From contig NZ_BMOE01000005.1 of NCBI RefSeq assembly GCF_014646915.1, positions 1 through 64,000 on the forward strand: 64,000 nucleotides of DNA. Reading direction: 5' to 3'. The notes beneath the pieces were generated by a model, which saw only the letters and a program-made list of their open reading frames with translations, was not told the DNA's origin and made no database searches. How positions within the stretch are numbered: position 1 is the stretch's first letter; each line of letters starts with the position of its first letter. Source of the DNA: Deinococcus aquiradiocola. GTDB taxonomy: Bacteria; Deinococcota; Deinococci; Deinococcales; Deinococcaceae. A program made the translations under genes and the position numbers. Shown one piece after another: positions 28,213 to 36,387 of this stretch.

Positions 28213-28246
28213 GCGGGCCGCCCTCCTGAACTGGAGAGCGGCCCGC
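28213..28246. terminator. Hairpin after ABC exporter operon
   Basis: 9-bp stem GCGGGCCGC / GCGGCCCGC (28213-28221, 28238-28246) with a 16-nt loop that can itself pair (CTCC/GGAG), between convergent genes. Confidence 0.65.
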
Positions 28247-28275
28247 CTCACGTGCAGGCACGACGGCCCTTCAGT

Positions 28276-28701
28276 TCACCTGAAGGTGGCCGTGCACGTC
28301 CCCACCACATCGTCCTGCACCATCAGGCTGCCGGAGAACACCGTCCCCTTCGGATCGAACGGCTGCACCCGGCACAGGTACCCGACACCGCCCCCCGGCG
28401 CGTCACGGTCCCGCCACACGAAGCGCAGCAGGTTTTCGTTGGCGTTCAGGATCACCACCGGTTCCCCCGACCCGCTCACGGCGCTCAGAAGGCCCAGGAC
28501 GTCACTGCTCCCGTAGACGCCGGGATTCGGGTTGAGGACCGTCTTCACCGCGACCTGAGCCGACGTACGGACTGTCCCTGCCTCACCCGTCACGGCCCAC
28601 ACCTGCCCCGACACCAGTGGCAGGGAGGCGGACGACGACATGCCGGGCGCGCAACTCGCGAGGACCGCTAAGAACGGCAGACTCCAGATGAAGTGTTTCA
28701 T
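28276..28701 (-). CDS. Small lipoprotein of unknown function
   Basis: 141 residues. The N-terminus MKHFIWSLPFLAVLASC is a lipoprotein signal peptide with lipobox LASC (Cys 17). The rest is polar with no domain I recognise; two further Cys (in YLCRV and GTCTA) could form a disulfide. The start is the second of two close ATGs because TAGATT lies 7 nt before it. It stands alone, converging on the ABC exporter. Confidence 0.65.
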   Translation of the reverse strand: MKHFIWSLPFLAVLASCAPGMSSSASLPLVSGQVWAVTGEAGTVRTSAQVAVKTVLNPNPGVYGSSDVLGLLSAVSGSGEPVVILNANENLLRFVWRDRDAPGGGVGYLCRVQPFDPKGTVFSGSLMVQDDVVGTCTATFR

Positions 28702-28708
28702 GACCATG

Positions 28709-28714
28709 AATCTA
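28709..28714 (-). promoter_or_regulatory. -10 hexamer TAGATT, leaderless small lipoprotein
   Basis: TAGATT on the minus strand 7 nt before the ATG at 28701. Confidence 0.5.
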
Positions 28715-28783
28715 CCGTGCCCGGTACATCGGCCGCTCCTCAAAACCGTATATGTTGGTGCCCGCGGCCGGGCGGCGGCTTCG

Positions 28784-28829
28784 CGTTCCGCTCGGCTGAG
28801 CTGCAGGAGTTCAGCTCGATTTGGTATCA
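28784..28829 (-). repeat. 45-bp palindromic repeat, copy A
   Basis: Read on the minus strand it starts with the stop codon of the 28827-30110 lipoprotein gene (TGATAC), contains a hairpin with arms GCTGAACT / AGCTCAGC and ends CAGCCGAGCGGAACG. Copy B at 30367-30411 has the same frame, orientation and relation to a stop codon. Confidence 0.75.
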
Positions 28830-30110
28830 GTACGTGTACACCCAGCCGACCGGGAAGGTCCCGTTGCTGACCACGCTGCTCGGTCCCGCCGTGTCCTGAC
28901 GCAGCAGGTTCCAGCCACGGTGGAGCGTGACGTTGCTGTACGTCTTCTGCGCGCCGTTGCAGTTGATCACGCCGTTCAGGGCCGCGCCCCGGTCCGCGTA
29001 CAGGTACAGGCCCGTGGTGGCCTGCCCGGCCGCGAGGTTCAGGTGATCGGCCGGGAAGATCGTCCTGTTCCCGCCGGACGCCTTCACCGTCAGGTACTCG
29101 AAGCCCACCGTGTTCAGCGCCGCATCTGAACTCGTGACGGTGGACGTGCACGACCCGGCCTGACCCGCCCCGCCGAATCCGCCACTCAGCCCCGTCATCT
29201 CCCGGTCACTCGCGAGCTTCAGGGCCAGCTGCCCGGACGCGTCGACGCTGCCCGTCACGAGCGCGTACCCGTTCGCGTTGCCGCTCCGGTCCCCGCTCAC
29301 CTCGCGCACGCTCACCGCACCGCCCGTCCAGGGCTTCAGCGTGCCGCTCGCGTCACTGCCGGACACTTCCCTCACCGTGTCCGTCACCGGAACAGGCGTG
29401 AAACTGCTGTCGTCCTCCGTCACGGTCAGCACGACGTTGAACGCATACGGTTTCCGGCTGCCGCCCACCGACGCGGCCAGATCCAGGTTGGTGCTCTGCC
29501 CGGGCTGCAGCGTCCCGGACAGCAGCCACCCGTAAGGCTTGACGGTCGCCACCTGCCCGACCGGCACTCCGGGCGTCACGCCACCCACGGCCAGCGCACT
29601 GCGGAACGGCGTGGCATCCGGATCCACCTGAACGACCGGCATCGTCACGCCCTGCGTCACCTGCACGCGCGCCTGACCGGTACTCAGGAAGGGTGCCACG
29701 CTGCTCGCGTCGCTCTGATCGAAGAAACTGACGCTCTTGAACTCCGTACTCCCGATGGTCGGCGCGCCCACCGTCACCGTGGACGGATCAGCGTCCTCGT
29801 CCGTATTGGTCGGTAGGAACGTCAGGTTCGTGAGCGGCACCGAGCCCGTATTCGTCACGCGGTACAGCGAATGCACGTACTGCTGCCCCGACGTGCTGTC
29901 GTCGATGGTCGTCACCGACACCCTCTGGAAACTCAGGGCAGGATCACTCGACACGAACGCCTGACGCCCCACCGTGACGGGACCACGCAGGGTCAGCTCG
30001 TACGTCCCGAGCGTGCGGCCCGCCCCGCTCCGGGCGGGTGTGGTCACCTGAGTACAGGCGGAAAGAGCGAGGGCGGCCGTACACAGCAGGGCAACAGGAC
30101 GAAACGACAT
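28827..30110 (-). CDS. Secreted lipoprotein of unknown function
   Basis: 427 residues. The signal peptide MSFRPVALLCTAALALSAC has lipobox LSAC (Cys 19). The mature protein is rich in Thr, Val, Ser and Gly and has beta-sandwich character; YRVTNTGSVPLTNLTFLPTN resembles DUF11/conserved-repeat beta domains. It is therefore probably exposed on the cell surface, though no catalytic motif is visible. TATACT lies 5 nt before the ATG. The stop codon is the first base triplet of repeat copy A, and copy B lies 257 bp upstream of the gene. Confidence 0.65.
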   Translation of the reverse strand: MSFRPVALLCTAALALSACTQVTTPARSGAGRTLGTYELTLRGPVTVGRQAFVSSDPALSFQRVSVTTIDDSTSGQQYVHSLYRVTNTGSVPLTNLTFLPTNTDEDADPSTVTVGAPTIGSTEFKSVSFFDQSDASSVAPFLSTGQARVQVTQGVTMPVVQVDPDATPFRSALAVGGVTPGVPVGQVATVKPYGWLLSGTLQPGQSTNLDLAASVGGSRKPYAFNVVLTVTEDDSSFTPVPVTDTVREVSGSDASGTLKPWTGGAVSVREVSGDRSGNANGYALVTGSVDASGQLALKLASDREMTGLSGGFGGAGQAGSCTSTVTSSDAALNTVGFEYLTVKASGGNRTIFPADHLNLAAGQATTGLYLYADRGAALNGVINCNGAQKTYSNVTLHRGWNLLRQDTAGPSSVVSNGTFPVGWVYTY

Positions 30111-30115
30111 GCCTC

Positions 30116-30121
30116 AGTATA
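30116..30121 (-). promoter_or_regulatory. -10 hexamer TATACT, near-leaderless lipoprotein
   Basis: TATACT on the minus strand 5 nt before the ATG at 30110. Confidence 0.5.
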
Positions 30122-30305
30122 TGAAACTGCCCCTGACCTCAGGGACGCAACAGTGACCGCGACTCAGGCTCCCCCCTCCCGCAAAGTGCCCGGGGTTCAT
30201 ATGGGCAGAGCGAGCACCAAAAAGTACGATTTGGAGGGGATGGAAGCTGGCAAGCGTCCCCTCCTGCGGATCTGTACCAGTCATGGGCGCTGATCTGCCC
30301 AAGAA

Positions 30306-30362
30306 GGGATGTCGGCGGTGTTTCCGCCATCCCTGGAATCGGATCAAAAACGTGCTTTTTGA
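30306..30362. repeat. Two hairpins in the ilvD 3' intergenic region
   Basis: GGGAT...GGCGG / CCGCC...ATCCC folds at 30306-30333, and TCAAAAA-CGTGC-TTTTTGA is a perfect 7-bp stem at 30344-30362. The second, with an A run before and a T run after, looks like a bidirectional terminator for ilvD. The whole 30122-30408 stretch is clearly AT-richer than its flanks and has no gene. Confidence 0.6.
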
Positions 30363-30366
30363 CACT

Positions 30367-30411
30367 CGTTCCGCTCGGCTGAACTCCAGAAGTCAGCTCA
30401 AAATCGTATCA
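30367..30411 (-). repeat. 45-bp palindromic repeat, copy B
   Basis: On the minus strand it begins with the ilvD stop (TGATAC), contains arms GCTGA-CT / AG-TTCAGC and ends CAGCCGAGCGGAACG, matching copy A at 28784-28829 over most positions with one 1-nt gap. Confidence 0.75.
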
Positions 30412-32103
30412 GTCGGTATATGCGCCGACCGACGCGCTGCTGACGAGTTTGGCGTACTTGGCGAGCACGCCGCGCTTGTAGCGGGGTTCGGGCTGTACCC
30501 ATGCGGCGCGGCGGCGGGCGAGTTCGGTGTCCGGGACGTGCAAGGTGAGGGTGAGGGTTTCGGCGTCGAGTTCGATGGTGTCGCCTTCCTCGACGAGGGC
30601 GATGGTGCCGCCCACGAACGCTTCGGGCGCGACGTGGCCGACGACGAGGCCGAAGGTGCCGCCCGAAAAGCGGCCGTCGGTGATGAGGCCCACCGAGTCG
30701 CCGAGGCCTTTGCCGATGATGGCGCTGGTGGGGGAGAGCATTTCGCGCATGCCGGGGCCGCCTCTGGGGCCTTCGTAGCGGATGACGAGGACGTCACCGG
30801 CGCGGATCTGGTCGCTCATGATGGCGTGCATGGATTCTTCTTCGCTGTTGAAGACGCGGGCGGGGCCGGTGATCTTGATGCTCTTGAGGCCGCTGATCTT
30901 GGCGACCGATCCTTCTTCGGCGAGGTTGCCGCGCAGGATGGCGAGGTGCCCTTCGGTGTAGAGCGGGTCGCTGAAGGCGCGGATGACGTCCTGCCCTTCG
31001 CTGGGCGTGTCCTGTTCCTGCGCGAGGTTCTCGGCGATGGTTTTGCCGGTGACGGTGAGGCAGTCGCCGTGCAGCAGGCCTTCCCTGAGGAGCATTTTCA
31101 TGACGCGGGGGATGCCGCCGACTTCGTGCAGGTCGGTGGCGACGTACTGGCCGCTGGGTTTCAGGTCGCAGAAGACGGGGGTGCGTTCGCGGATGCGTTC
31201 GAAGTCGGCGAGGGTCAGGTCGATGTCGCAGGCGTGCGCGATGGCCATGAGGTGCAGGACGGCGTTGGTGCTGCCGCCGACGGCCATGATGACCGTGATG
31301 GCGTTCTCGAAGGCTTTCTTGGTGAGGATGTCGAGCGGGCGGATGTCCTGCGCCACGAGGTTCAGCAGGGCGCGGGCGCTGTCTGCGCTGGACACGGCCT
31401 TTTCGGCGTCCACGGCGCTCATGGTGCTGCTGTACGGGAGGCTCATGCCCATCGCTTCGAAGGCGCTGCTCATGGTGTTCGCGGTGTACATGCCGCCGCA
31501 GCTGCCGTTGCCGGGGCAGGCGCGCTTCTCGATCTCGGTGAAGTCCTCGCGGCTGATCTTGCCCGCGCCGAACGCGCCGACCGCCTCGAACACGCTGACG
31601 ATGGTGAGGTCCTTGCCGCCGTAGTGGCCGGGTTTGATGGTGCCGCCGTACACGAAGATGGCGGGGATGTTCAGGCGCGCGATGCCGATCATGGCGCCGG
31701 GCATGTTCTTGTCGCAGCCGCCGACGACGATCACGCCGTCGTGACTCTGCCCGCGCGACACGGTCTCGATGCTGTCGGCGATCACTTCGCGGCTCACGAG
31801 GCTGCACTTCATGCCTTCGGTGCCCATGCTGATGCCGTCCGACACGGTGATGGTGCCGTACACCTGCGGCATGCCGCCGCCTTCCGTGATGGCGCCCGTG
31901 ATGTGCCCTGCCAGTTCGCCCAGGCCGTTGTTGCAGGGCGTGATGTTGCTCTGCGCGTGTGCCACCCCGATGATGGGTTTCTCGAAGTCGCCGTCCTGGA
32001 AGCCCACGGCGCGCAGCATCGCGCGGTTCGGGGCGCGCTCGTCGCCCTGCGTGACGTGGTGGCTGTTCCAGTTCAGTTTCTTCCTGCTCGTGGTGTCCGT
32101 CAT
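30409..32103 (-). CDS. ilvD: Dihydroxy-acid dehydratase
   Basis: 564 residues. An Fe-S enzyme that dehydrates dihydroxyisovalerate and dihydroxymethylvalerate in valine, isoleucine and leucine synthesis. The cluster cysteines lie in [12 protein letters not shown] and [36 protein letters not shown] is the N-terminal signature. The ATG is 6 nt after TAGACT, so the mRNA is leaderless and, unlike leuA, ilvB and leuC, has no leader peptide. It lies 9.4 kb from ilvC. Its stop codon begins repeat copy B. Confidence 0.96.
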   Translation of the reverse strand: MTDTTSRKKLNWNSHHVTQGDERAPNRAMLRAVGFQDGDFEKPIIGVAHAQSNITPCNNGLGELAGHITGAITEGGGMPQVYGTITVSDGISMGTEGMKCSLVSREVIADSIETVSRGQSHDGVIVVGGCDKNMPGAMIGIARLNIPAIFVYGGTIKPGHYGGKDLTIVSVFEAVGAFGAGKISREDFTEIEKRACPGNGSCGGMYTANTMSSAFEAMGMSLPYSSTMSAVDAEKAVSSADSARALLNLVAQDIRPLDILTKKAFENAITVIMAVGGSTNAVLHLMAIAHACDIDLTLADFERIRERTPVFCDLKPSGQYVATDLHEVGGIPRVMKMLLREGLLHGDCLTVTGKTIAENLAQEQDTPSEGQDVIRAFSDPLYTEGHLAILRGNLAEEGSVAKISGLKSIKITGPARVFNSEEESMHAIMSDQIRAGDVLVIRYEGPRGGPGMREMLSPTSAIIGKGLGDSVGLITDGRFSGGTFGLVVGHVAPEAFVGGTIALVEEGDTIELDAETLTLTLHVPDTELARRRAAWVQPEPRYKRGVLAKYAKLVSSASVGAYTD

Positions 32104-32109
32104 GTCCCG

Positions 32110-32115
32110 AGTCTA
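32110..32115 (-). promoter_or_regulatory. -10 hexamer TAGACT, leaderless ilvD
   Basis: TAGACT on the minus strand 6 nt before the ilvD ATG. Confidence 0.6.
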
Positions 32116-32192
32116 GACCCTCGGGGCGCGCGGTGCGGGCGGCGTTTCAGACAGGTGTGCGCGGCCCGACGGTCGCTGTAGGCTGAGCGGGG

Positions 32193-32828
32193 TCAGCGCA
32201 GCGGCGCTTCGATCAGGCCGCGTTGAGCCTGCACGCGCACGACCGGCCACGGGACTGCCTCGCCCGCCACGGTCACGGTGAGCGGCACGCCGGGGTCGTA
32301 GCGCAGGGGGGTGACGGCGCCGCCCTGCAGCAGCGCGTGGTCCGGCAGGCCGTCCCGCGTCACGGTGACGCGCACGGCCCGCACCTGCTCCTGCAGGGCG
32401 TCCGGGACGCTGTCTGTCGGGTCGGCGCTCAGCACGCCCGGCTGCGGGAAACGCACCTGCAGGTCCGCGTAGTACGTCATGAAGTGCGCGTCCGGGTCGA
32501 AGTGCGTCAGGGCGAGCGCGAGCGTGTCGTCCTGCACGTGCACGGTGCGGCCGTCGTTGCCGAGCGTGAACGAGCGGCACGCCACGAGGTACGGCGCGGC
32601 CTGCGTTTCGGGGCCGTCCGGCGCGTCCCACAGCAGCTCACCGCTCACCGTGACTCGGGCGTTCCCGTCGCAGATGCGCGCGAGGTCCTGCGCGAGCGGC
32701 AGGAACGTCCCTGCGGGCGCGCTCGCCTGCGTGGGCGCGCAGGCCGTGCAGAGGGGCAGCAGGGCCAGCATCAGACCCAGGACGCGCAGGCCACCGGGCC
32801 GCGCGGGGCGGGAGCGTGCATCGGTCAT
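32193..32828 (-). CDS. Lipoprotein of unknown function
   Basis: 211 residues. After a basic N-terminus (RSRPARPGG) comes LGLMLALLPLCTACAP, a lipoprotein signal with lipobox CTAC (Cys 30). The mature part has no recognised domain; it alternates short hydrophobic strands with polar turns, suggesting a small beta-rich extracytoplasmic protein. TACCCT lies 5 nt before the ATG. Upstream of ilvD but transcribed in the same direction with its own promoter. Confidence 0.6.
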   Translation of the reverse strand: MTDARSRPARPGGLRVLGLMLALLPLCTACAPTQASAPAGTFLPLAQDLARICDGNARVTVSGELLWDAPDGPETQAAPYLVACRSFTLGNDGRTVHVQDDTLALALTHFDPDAHFMTYYADLQVRFPQPGVLSADPTDSVPDALQEQVRAVRVTVTRDGLPDHALLQGGAVTPLRYDPGVPLTVTVAGEAVPWPVVRVQAQRGLIEAPLR

Positions 32829-32833
32829 GACGC

Positions 32834-32839
32834 AGGGTA
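32834..32839 (-). promoter_or_regulatory. -10 hexamer TACCCT, near-leaderless lipoprotein
   Basis: TACCCT on the minus strand 5 nt before the ATG at 32828. Confidence 0.5.
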
Positions 32840-33009
32840 CCCGCCGGGGCGTTAATGGAATGCGTATCGGCCGGAAAGCTGTGATGTGGAGTCGCTCGGT
32901 GAGAGTCCTGTCAGACCGCGCGCCCTACAGTGATGAAGACCAAATGAAGAGCGATCTTTCTGCGTTCAGGCCACGCCCTGACCGTCTGCAACTGTCCCAG
33001 AGGAGTCCC

Positions 33010-33786
33010 ATGAAGAACCGTTCCCCACTCGCCCGCCTCGCCCTGTGCAGCCTTGCCCTCCTCGCCTCCACCGCGTCCGCCCGCACCTTCAGCGCCATCC
33101 GTGCCGAGGGCGTGCTGCGCGTCCTCGCGCCCGCCGACCTGCCGCCCTTCACCTTCGTGACGAGCGGCGTGAACGCCGGGTTCGAGATCGAACTGCTGGG
33201 CGCCATCGCGTCCGACATGGGCCTGAAACTCGACGTGCAGCACGCGCCCAGCAGCCAGCTGTTCCCGGCCCTGCAGGACGACCGGGCCGACGTGGCCGTC
33301 GCGGCCCTCGCCATCACCAGCACCCGCGAGCAGAAGGTCGACTTCACGCAGCCCACCCTGTGCGGCGGCGTGAGCGTCATCTCCGCCGACCCCAAGATCC
33401 AGCTGCACACCGACCTCGAAAACAAGACCATCGGCGTCGCGTCCGGCACCATCATGGAAAGCTACGTCGCGAAACTCCCCTTCCAGAAGACCGTCAAGGT
33501 CTTCCCGACCATCAGCGACGTGACGCTCGCCCTGTTCTCCAGGCAGATCGACGCGACCTTCGGGTACCTCATCATGAAACCCACCCTGGACCGCCTGTAC
33601 CCCAAGTACCCGACCGTGTGGGGACCCGTGCTCTTCAACGTCCCGATCGGCATGGCGACCGCCGACAGCAACACCTCCACCCGCTCCGCCCTGAACATCG
33701 GCCTGATCAAGGTCATGCGGGACGGACGCTACGCGAAACTCAGCCAGAAGTACTTCGGGACGGACGTGAGCTGCAAACGCAGCTGA
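33010..33786 (+). CDS. Extracellular solute-binding protein, family 3 (orphan)
   Basis: 258 residues. Signal peptide LARLALCSLALLASTASA, then a family 3 binding fold: GVLRVLAPADLPPFTFV, GFEIELLGAIASDMGLKL, LFPALQDDRADVAVAALAIT, REQKVDFTQP and ENKTIGVASGTIMESY. The C-terminal pattern matches the protein at 23145. AGAGGAGTCCC precedes the ATG, so it has a normal ribosome binding site; TACAGT at about 32927 is a possible -10. The longer upstream frame (from 32479) overlaps the divergent lipoprotein and is rejected. Without transporter genes nearby, the ligand is unknown. Confidence 0.86.
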   Translation: MKNRSPLARLALCSLALLASTASARTFSAIRAEGVLRVLAPADLPPFTFVTSGVNAGFEIELLGAIASDMGLKLDVQHAPSSQLFPALQDDRADVAVAALAITSTREQKVDFTQPTLCGGVSVISADPKIQLHTDLENKTIGVASGTIMESYVAKLPFQKTVKVFPTISDVTLALFSRQIDATFGYLIMKPTLDRLYPKYPTVWGPVLFNVPIGMATADSNTSTRSALNIGLIKVMRDGRYAKLSQKYFGTDVSCKRS

Positions 33787-33807
33787 CCGGCACTGAAGCA
33801 CAGGAAT

Positions 33808-33844
33808 GAGGCGGGCGACCGGAGAGTACCGGGTCGCCCGCCTC
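33808..33844. terminator. Hairpin between solute-binding protein and phosphoesterase genes
   Basis: Perfect 13-bp stem (33808-33820 with 33832-33844), 11-nt loop, between convergent genes. Confidence 0.75.
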
Positions 33845-33865
33845 GTCCGTTCCCTACAGTTCCCT

Positions 33866-34792
33866 TCAGGCGGGGTGGAGGTCCAGCAGCACCAGTTCCG
33901 GCGGGCAGAGGTTCCGGAAGGGAATGCCGCTCAGGCCCAGGCCGCGGCTCACGTACGCACGCGCGCCCGGCCTGTCCCCGGACGGGTCGCCGCGCACCCA
34001 GCCCTGCGCGAACCGCTGCCCGTACGCGCTCGGCACGACGGGCGCGCCCAGCAGCGGGAGGCGCACCTGCCCGCCGTGCGTGTGCCCGCACACGGCCAGC
34101 CCGTCCGGCCGCCACGCGGGCGTTCCGGCCAGCGGCACGAGCGCGTCCGGCTCGTGAATCATCAGGAGTTGCGCCGCCTGCGTGGGTGCGCCGTGCAGGG
34201 CCGCCTGCGCGTCCGGCGCGCCCCACATCAGGTCGTCCAGCCCGCCCAGCCACACGTCCGGCCGCAGGGACAGCCCCTCGTTCGTCAGGACGCGCAGCCC
34301 GCCGCGTGCCAGTTCCTGCCGGAACCGTTCGCGCACGTCCTGCCAGTCGTCCCGCGGGCCGCCCGAGTACGGCTGATCGAAGCGCCCGAAGCACCCGTAA
34401 TCGTGGTTGCCCCACACGCCGTACACGCCGAGCGGCGCGCGCAGCCGCGCCAGCTGCCGCGCGAGCGGGCCGGGCATGCCGGACGCGAGCGGCACGTCCG
34501 CGAAATCCCCCACCACCAGCGTCACGTCCGGCCGGACGCCGAGCGCGAGATCCACCCACGCCCGCACCTGCGCCTCCCGGATGAACGGCCCGTAATGCAG
34601 GTCCGTCAGGACCGCCACCCGCAGCGGCGACTCCAGGCCCGGCAGGGTCGCCTGCACGCGGCTCAGTTCGGGCGGCGCGTACCCCTGCGCGGCCCCCACG
34701 CCCGTCCCCGCCAGCCCCAGGCCCAGCCCCCACGCCAGCACCTGACGGCGACTGAGGTGAGGGAAGCGGTGGGCAGGCGAGGCGGGCGTCAT
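33866..34792 (-). CDS. Tat-exported metallophosphoesterase
   Basis: 308 residues. A twin-arginine signal (SRRQVLAWGLGLGLAG, residues about 15-30) precedes a calcineurin-like phosphoesterase domain with the metal motifs LTDLHYG, VVGDFAD, WGNHDYG, MIHEPD and CGHTHGGQ. This is the YkuE/YaeI-like branch; relatives act on UDP-diacylglucosamine or other phosphodiesters. Tat export suits a metal enzyme folded before secretion. The start 19 codons inside the longest frame is preferred because TACCCT lies 7 nt before it. Confidence 0.88.
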   Translation of the reverse strand: MTPASPAHRFPHLSRRQVLAWGLGLGLAGTGVGAAQGYAPPELSRVQATLPGLESPLRVAVLTDLHYGPFIREAQVRAWVDLALGVRPDVTLVVGDFADVPLASGMPGPLARQLARLRAPLGVYGVWGNHDYGCFGRFDQPYSGGPRDDWQDVRERFRQELARGGLRVLTNEGLSLRPDVWLGGLDDLMWGAPDAQAALHGAPTQAAQLLMIHEPDALVPLAGTPAWRPDGLAVCGHTHGGQVRLPLLGAPVVPSAYGQRFAQGWVRGDPSGDRPGARAYVSRGLGLSGIPFRNLCPPELVLLDLHPA

Positions 34793-34799
34793 GCCCGCC

Positions 34800-34805
34800 A
34801 GGGTA
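34800..34805 (-). promoter_or_regulatory. -10 hexamer TACCCT, leaderless phosphoesterase
   Basis: TACCCT on the minus strand 7 nt before the ATG at 34792. Confidence 0.55.
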
Positions 34806-34863
34806 GCGCTCCCACATGAATGCCGCACAGGGACACCCGACACCCGCACCCCGGACGCGGCAC

Positions 34864-34882
34864 GGGCGTCTTCGGGACGCCC
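34864..34882 (-). terminator. Compact TTCG-loop hairpin
   Basis: GGGCGTC / GACGCCC around TTCGG, 70 nt downstream of the CrtC/AttH-like gene. A stable hairpin without T run; a possible terminator. Confidence 0.4.
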
Positions 34883-34951
34883 GCACTGACCGTCAGCACC
34901 TGCAGAGCGGCATCACCGGAGCGGCCGCCACCCAGGGTGGACGCGAGGAAG

Positions 34952-35947
34952 TCAGGGCGTGCGGCTCAGTTCCGCGCCGCTCAGCGGGCCACCCACGAAC
35001 TCACCCATCCCGTCCACCGTCACGCTGTTTCCGCCCCAGCGGCCCTCGCCGCGCACCGGACCCTCCCAGTACGCCACGAAGGTGCTGCGTGCCAGCAGTT
35101 CCTGCGTGTCGTTCACGGCCCGCAGCGTCAGCTCTCCCCGGTCGGACCGGACCGTCCAGTCCAGCACGTACGTCCGGCCACTCCCGGACACCCAGGTGCG
35201 TGCGGGCGTCATGCTGACGTTCCCCACGGCGCGCGCCACGCCGTCCGCGCCCACCTCCGACCCGGCCAGCTGCACCACCCGGCCGTCCGGTGTCCGCACG
35301 CGGTACAGCATCAGGTCCGACCCGTCCGACAGGTGCACCCCGAACCAGTCCCACAGGGCCGTCCGGCCCGGCTGCTGATCACCCCACTGATGATCGAGCC
35401 ATGCCGTGCCCCGCGCGGCACGCCCGGCCACCGTGCCGCCCACCGAGAGTCGCGTGACGCTCTGGTAGTACAGCTGCCCCGTTTCCGGCGTCCCGGAGTA
35501 CCCGGGCGGATGAACGACCGGTCCCTTCTGCGGCGTGAGCGTCACGTCCAGCGGGCCAGCCACCAGCCGGAACCCGGCGGTGTTGCCCGCGCCCTCCTGC
35601 GTGAGGGACCAGTCGCCCTGCCGCACCCGCAGGGGCGGGAACGTGAACGTCGCCCCCGGCGCGCGGTTCTCCAGGAACTGCACCTGTCCGGTGTTCAGGT
35701 CCGTCACGGCCACGTGCGCCACGTTGTACGGCACGCCCTGGTAGTTCACCTTGAACTGCGCCCAGTGGAACGCCTGACCGGTGTCCGGCAGGTACGCGGA
35801 CACGTACCACCATTCCGTCGCGGCACGGTTCGGGCCGAGTGCCGACGCTTCCGGCACTCGGGCACCGTCGAACCTCTCGGCGCGTGGCAGGCACGCCGTC
35901 AGGACGGGAACGCACATCAGGGACGCCAGCAGGATCCGGGCACGCAT
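34952..35947 (-). CDS. Lipocalin-like / CrtC-AttH family lipoprotein
   Basis: 331 residues with a lipoprotein signal (ILLASLMCVPVLTACLP, lipobox LTAC, Cys 19). The mature protein has marks of the AttH/CrtC hydroxyneurosporene-synthase family: RAATEWWYVSAYLPDTG, AQFKVNYQGVPYNVAHVAV, YYQSVTRLSVGG, GTAWLDHQWGD and DWFGVHLSDGSDLMLYRVR. CrtC hydrates carotenoids, while many secreted AttH relatives have unknown substrate. No carotenoid gene is adjacent, so an enzymatic role in pigment synthesis is not claimed. TACAGT lies 5 nt before the ATG. Confidence 0.75.
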   Translation of the reverse strand: MRARILLASLMCVPVLTACLPRAERFDGARVPEASALGPNRAATEWWYVSAYLPDTGQAFHWAQFKVNYQGVPYNVAHVAVTDLNTGQVQFLENRAPGATFTFPPLRVRQGDWSLTQEGAGNTAGFRLVAGPLDVTLTPQKGPVVHPPGYSGTPETGQLYYQSVTRLSVGGTVAGRAARGTAWLDHQWGDQQPGRTALWDWFGVHLSDGSDLMLYRVRTPDGRVVQLAGSEVGADGVARAVGNVSMTPARTWVSGSGRTYVLDWTVRSDRGELTLRAVNDTQELLARSTFVAYWEGPVRGEGRWGGNSVTVDGMGEFVGGPLSGAELSRTP

Positions 35948-35952
35948 GCGTC

Positions 35953-35958
35953 ACTGTA
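35953..35958 (-). promoter_or_regulatory. -10 hexamer TACAGT, near-leaderless lipoprotein
   Basis: TACAGT on the minus strand 5 nt before the ATG at 35947. Confidence 0.5.
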
Positions 35959-35990
35959 CGGGCCGCGCCGCGCGAACACCGCACGGCAGA

Positions 35991-36347
35991 CTACAGGCCC
36001 CGACCATCCCCCTCCCCGGCCCTGGGCCGCAGGTGCGAGAGGCGACCCGGCACCAGCCTCCGCAGCAGCGCGACGAGTTCCGCGTCCATGAATTCATAGT
36101 CGTCCGGGATGCCCAGCGTCAGCATCCGGTCGTCCGGCAGCGCCCCACGGAACCGCTGGCGCATCAGCTCACGGTGGACCTTCTGCATGCAGACCGCCAC
36201 GTCCGCCCACTCCAGCAGGTCGCGCGACACGGGCGTCGGCGCGTCACGCTCCGTCCCTGCCGACGTCACCTCCCACCCTGGCGTGTCCCGGAACACGACC
36301 TCCGCCGTCGGGGACCGCAGCCTGTTCTGCGTGCACACGAACACCAC
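35991..36347 (-). CDS. Low-molecular-weight protein tyrosine phosphatase-like protein
   Basis: 118 residues. The phosphate loop CTQNRLRS near the N-terminus is CX5R(S), and VFVCTQNRLRSPTAEVVF with ADVAVCMQKVHRELMRQRF matches the short predicted phosphatases of COG4551. The usual general-acid Asp region is the late LGIPDDYEFMDAELVALL. The GTG at 36347 is the best start in sight; GGGAGGAG lies too far upstream to be its own site. It follows the monooxygenase-fold gene by 40 nt, so the two are probably one transcript. Confidence 0.72.
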   Translation of the reverse strand: MVFVCTQNRLRSPTAEVVFRDTPGWEVTSAGTERDAPTPVSRDLLEWADVAVCMQKVHRELMRQRFRGALPDDRMLTLGIPDDYEFMDAELVALLRRLVPGRLSHLRPRAGEGDGRGL

Positions 36348-36387
36348 CCGCAGTGCCCGTGAACCGGCAGGCGTCTCCTCCCGGATG

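Noticed and set aside
30283..32181. 632-codon plus-strand frame opposite ilvD
   Set aside because: ilvD is unmistakable on the other strand and this frame is its mirror.
32104..32192. A leader peptide before ilvD
   Set aside because: TAGACT lies only 6 nt before the ilvD ATG, leaving no space for a leader ORF.
34952..35947. Firm assignment as carotenoid hydratase CrtC
   Set aside because: The family match is to the broader CrtC/AttH group; there is a lipoprotein signal and no carotenoid gene nearby, so the enzymatic name is not supported.
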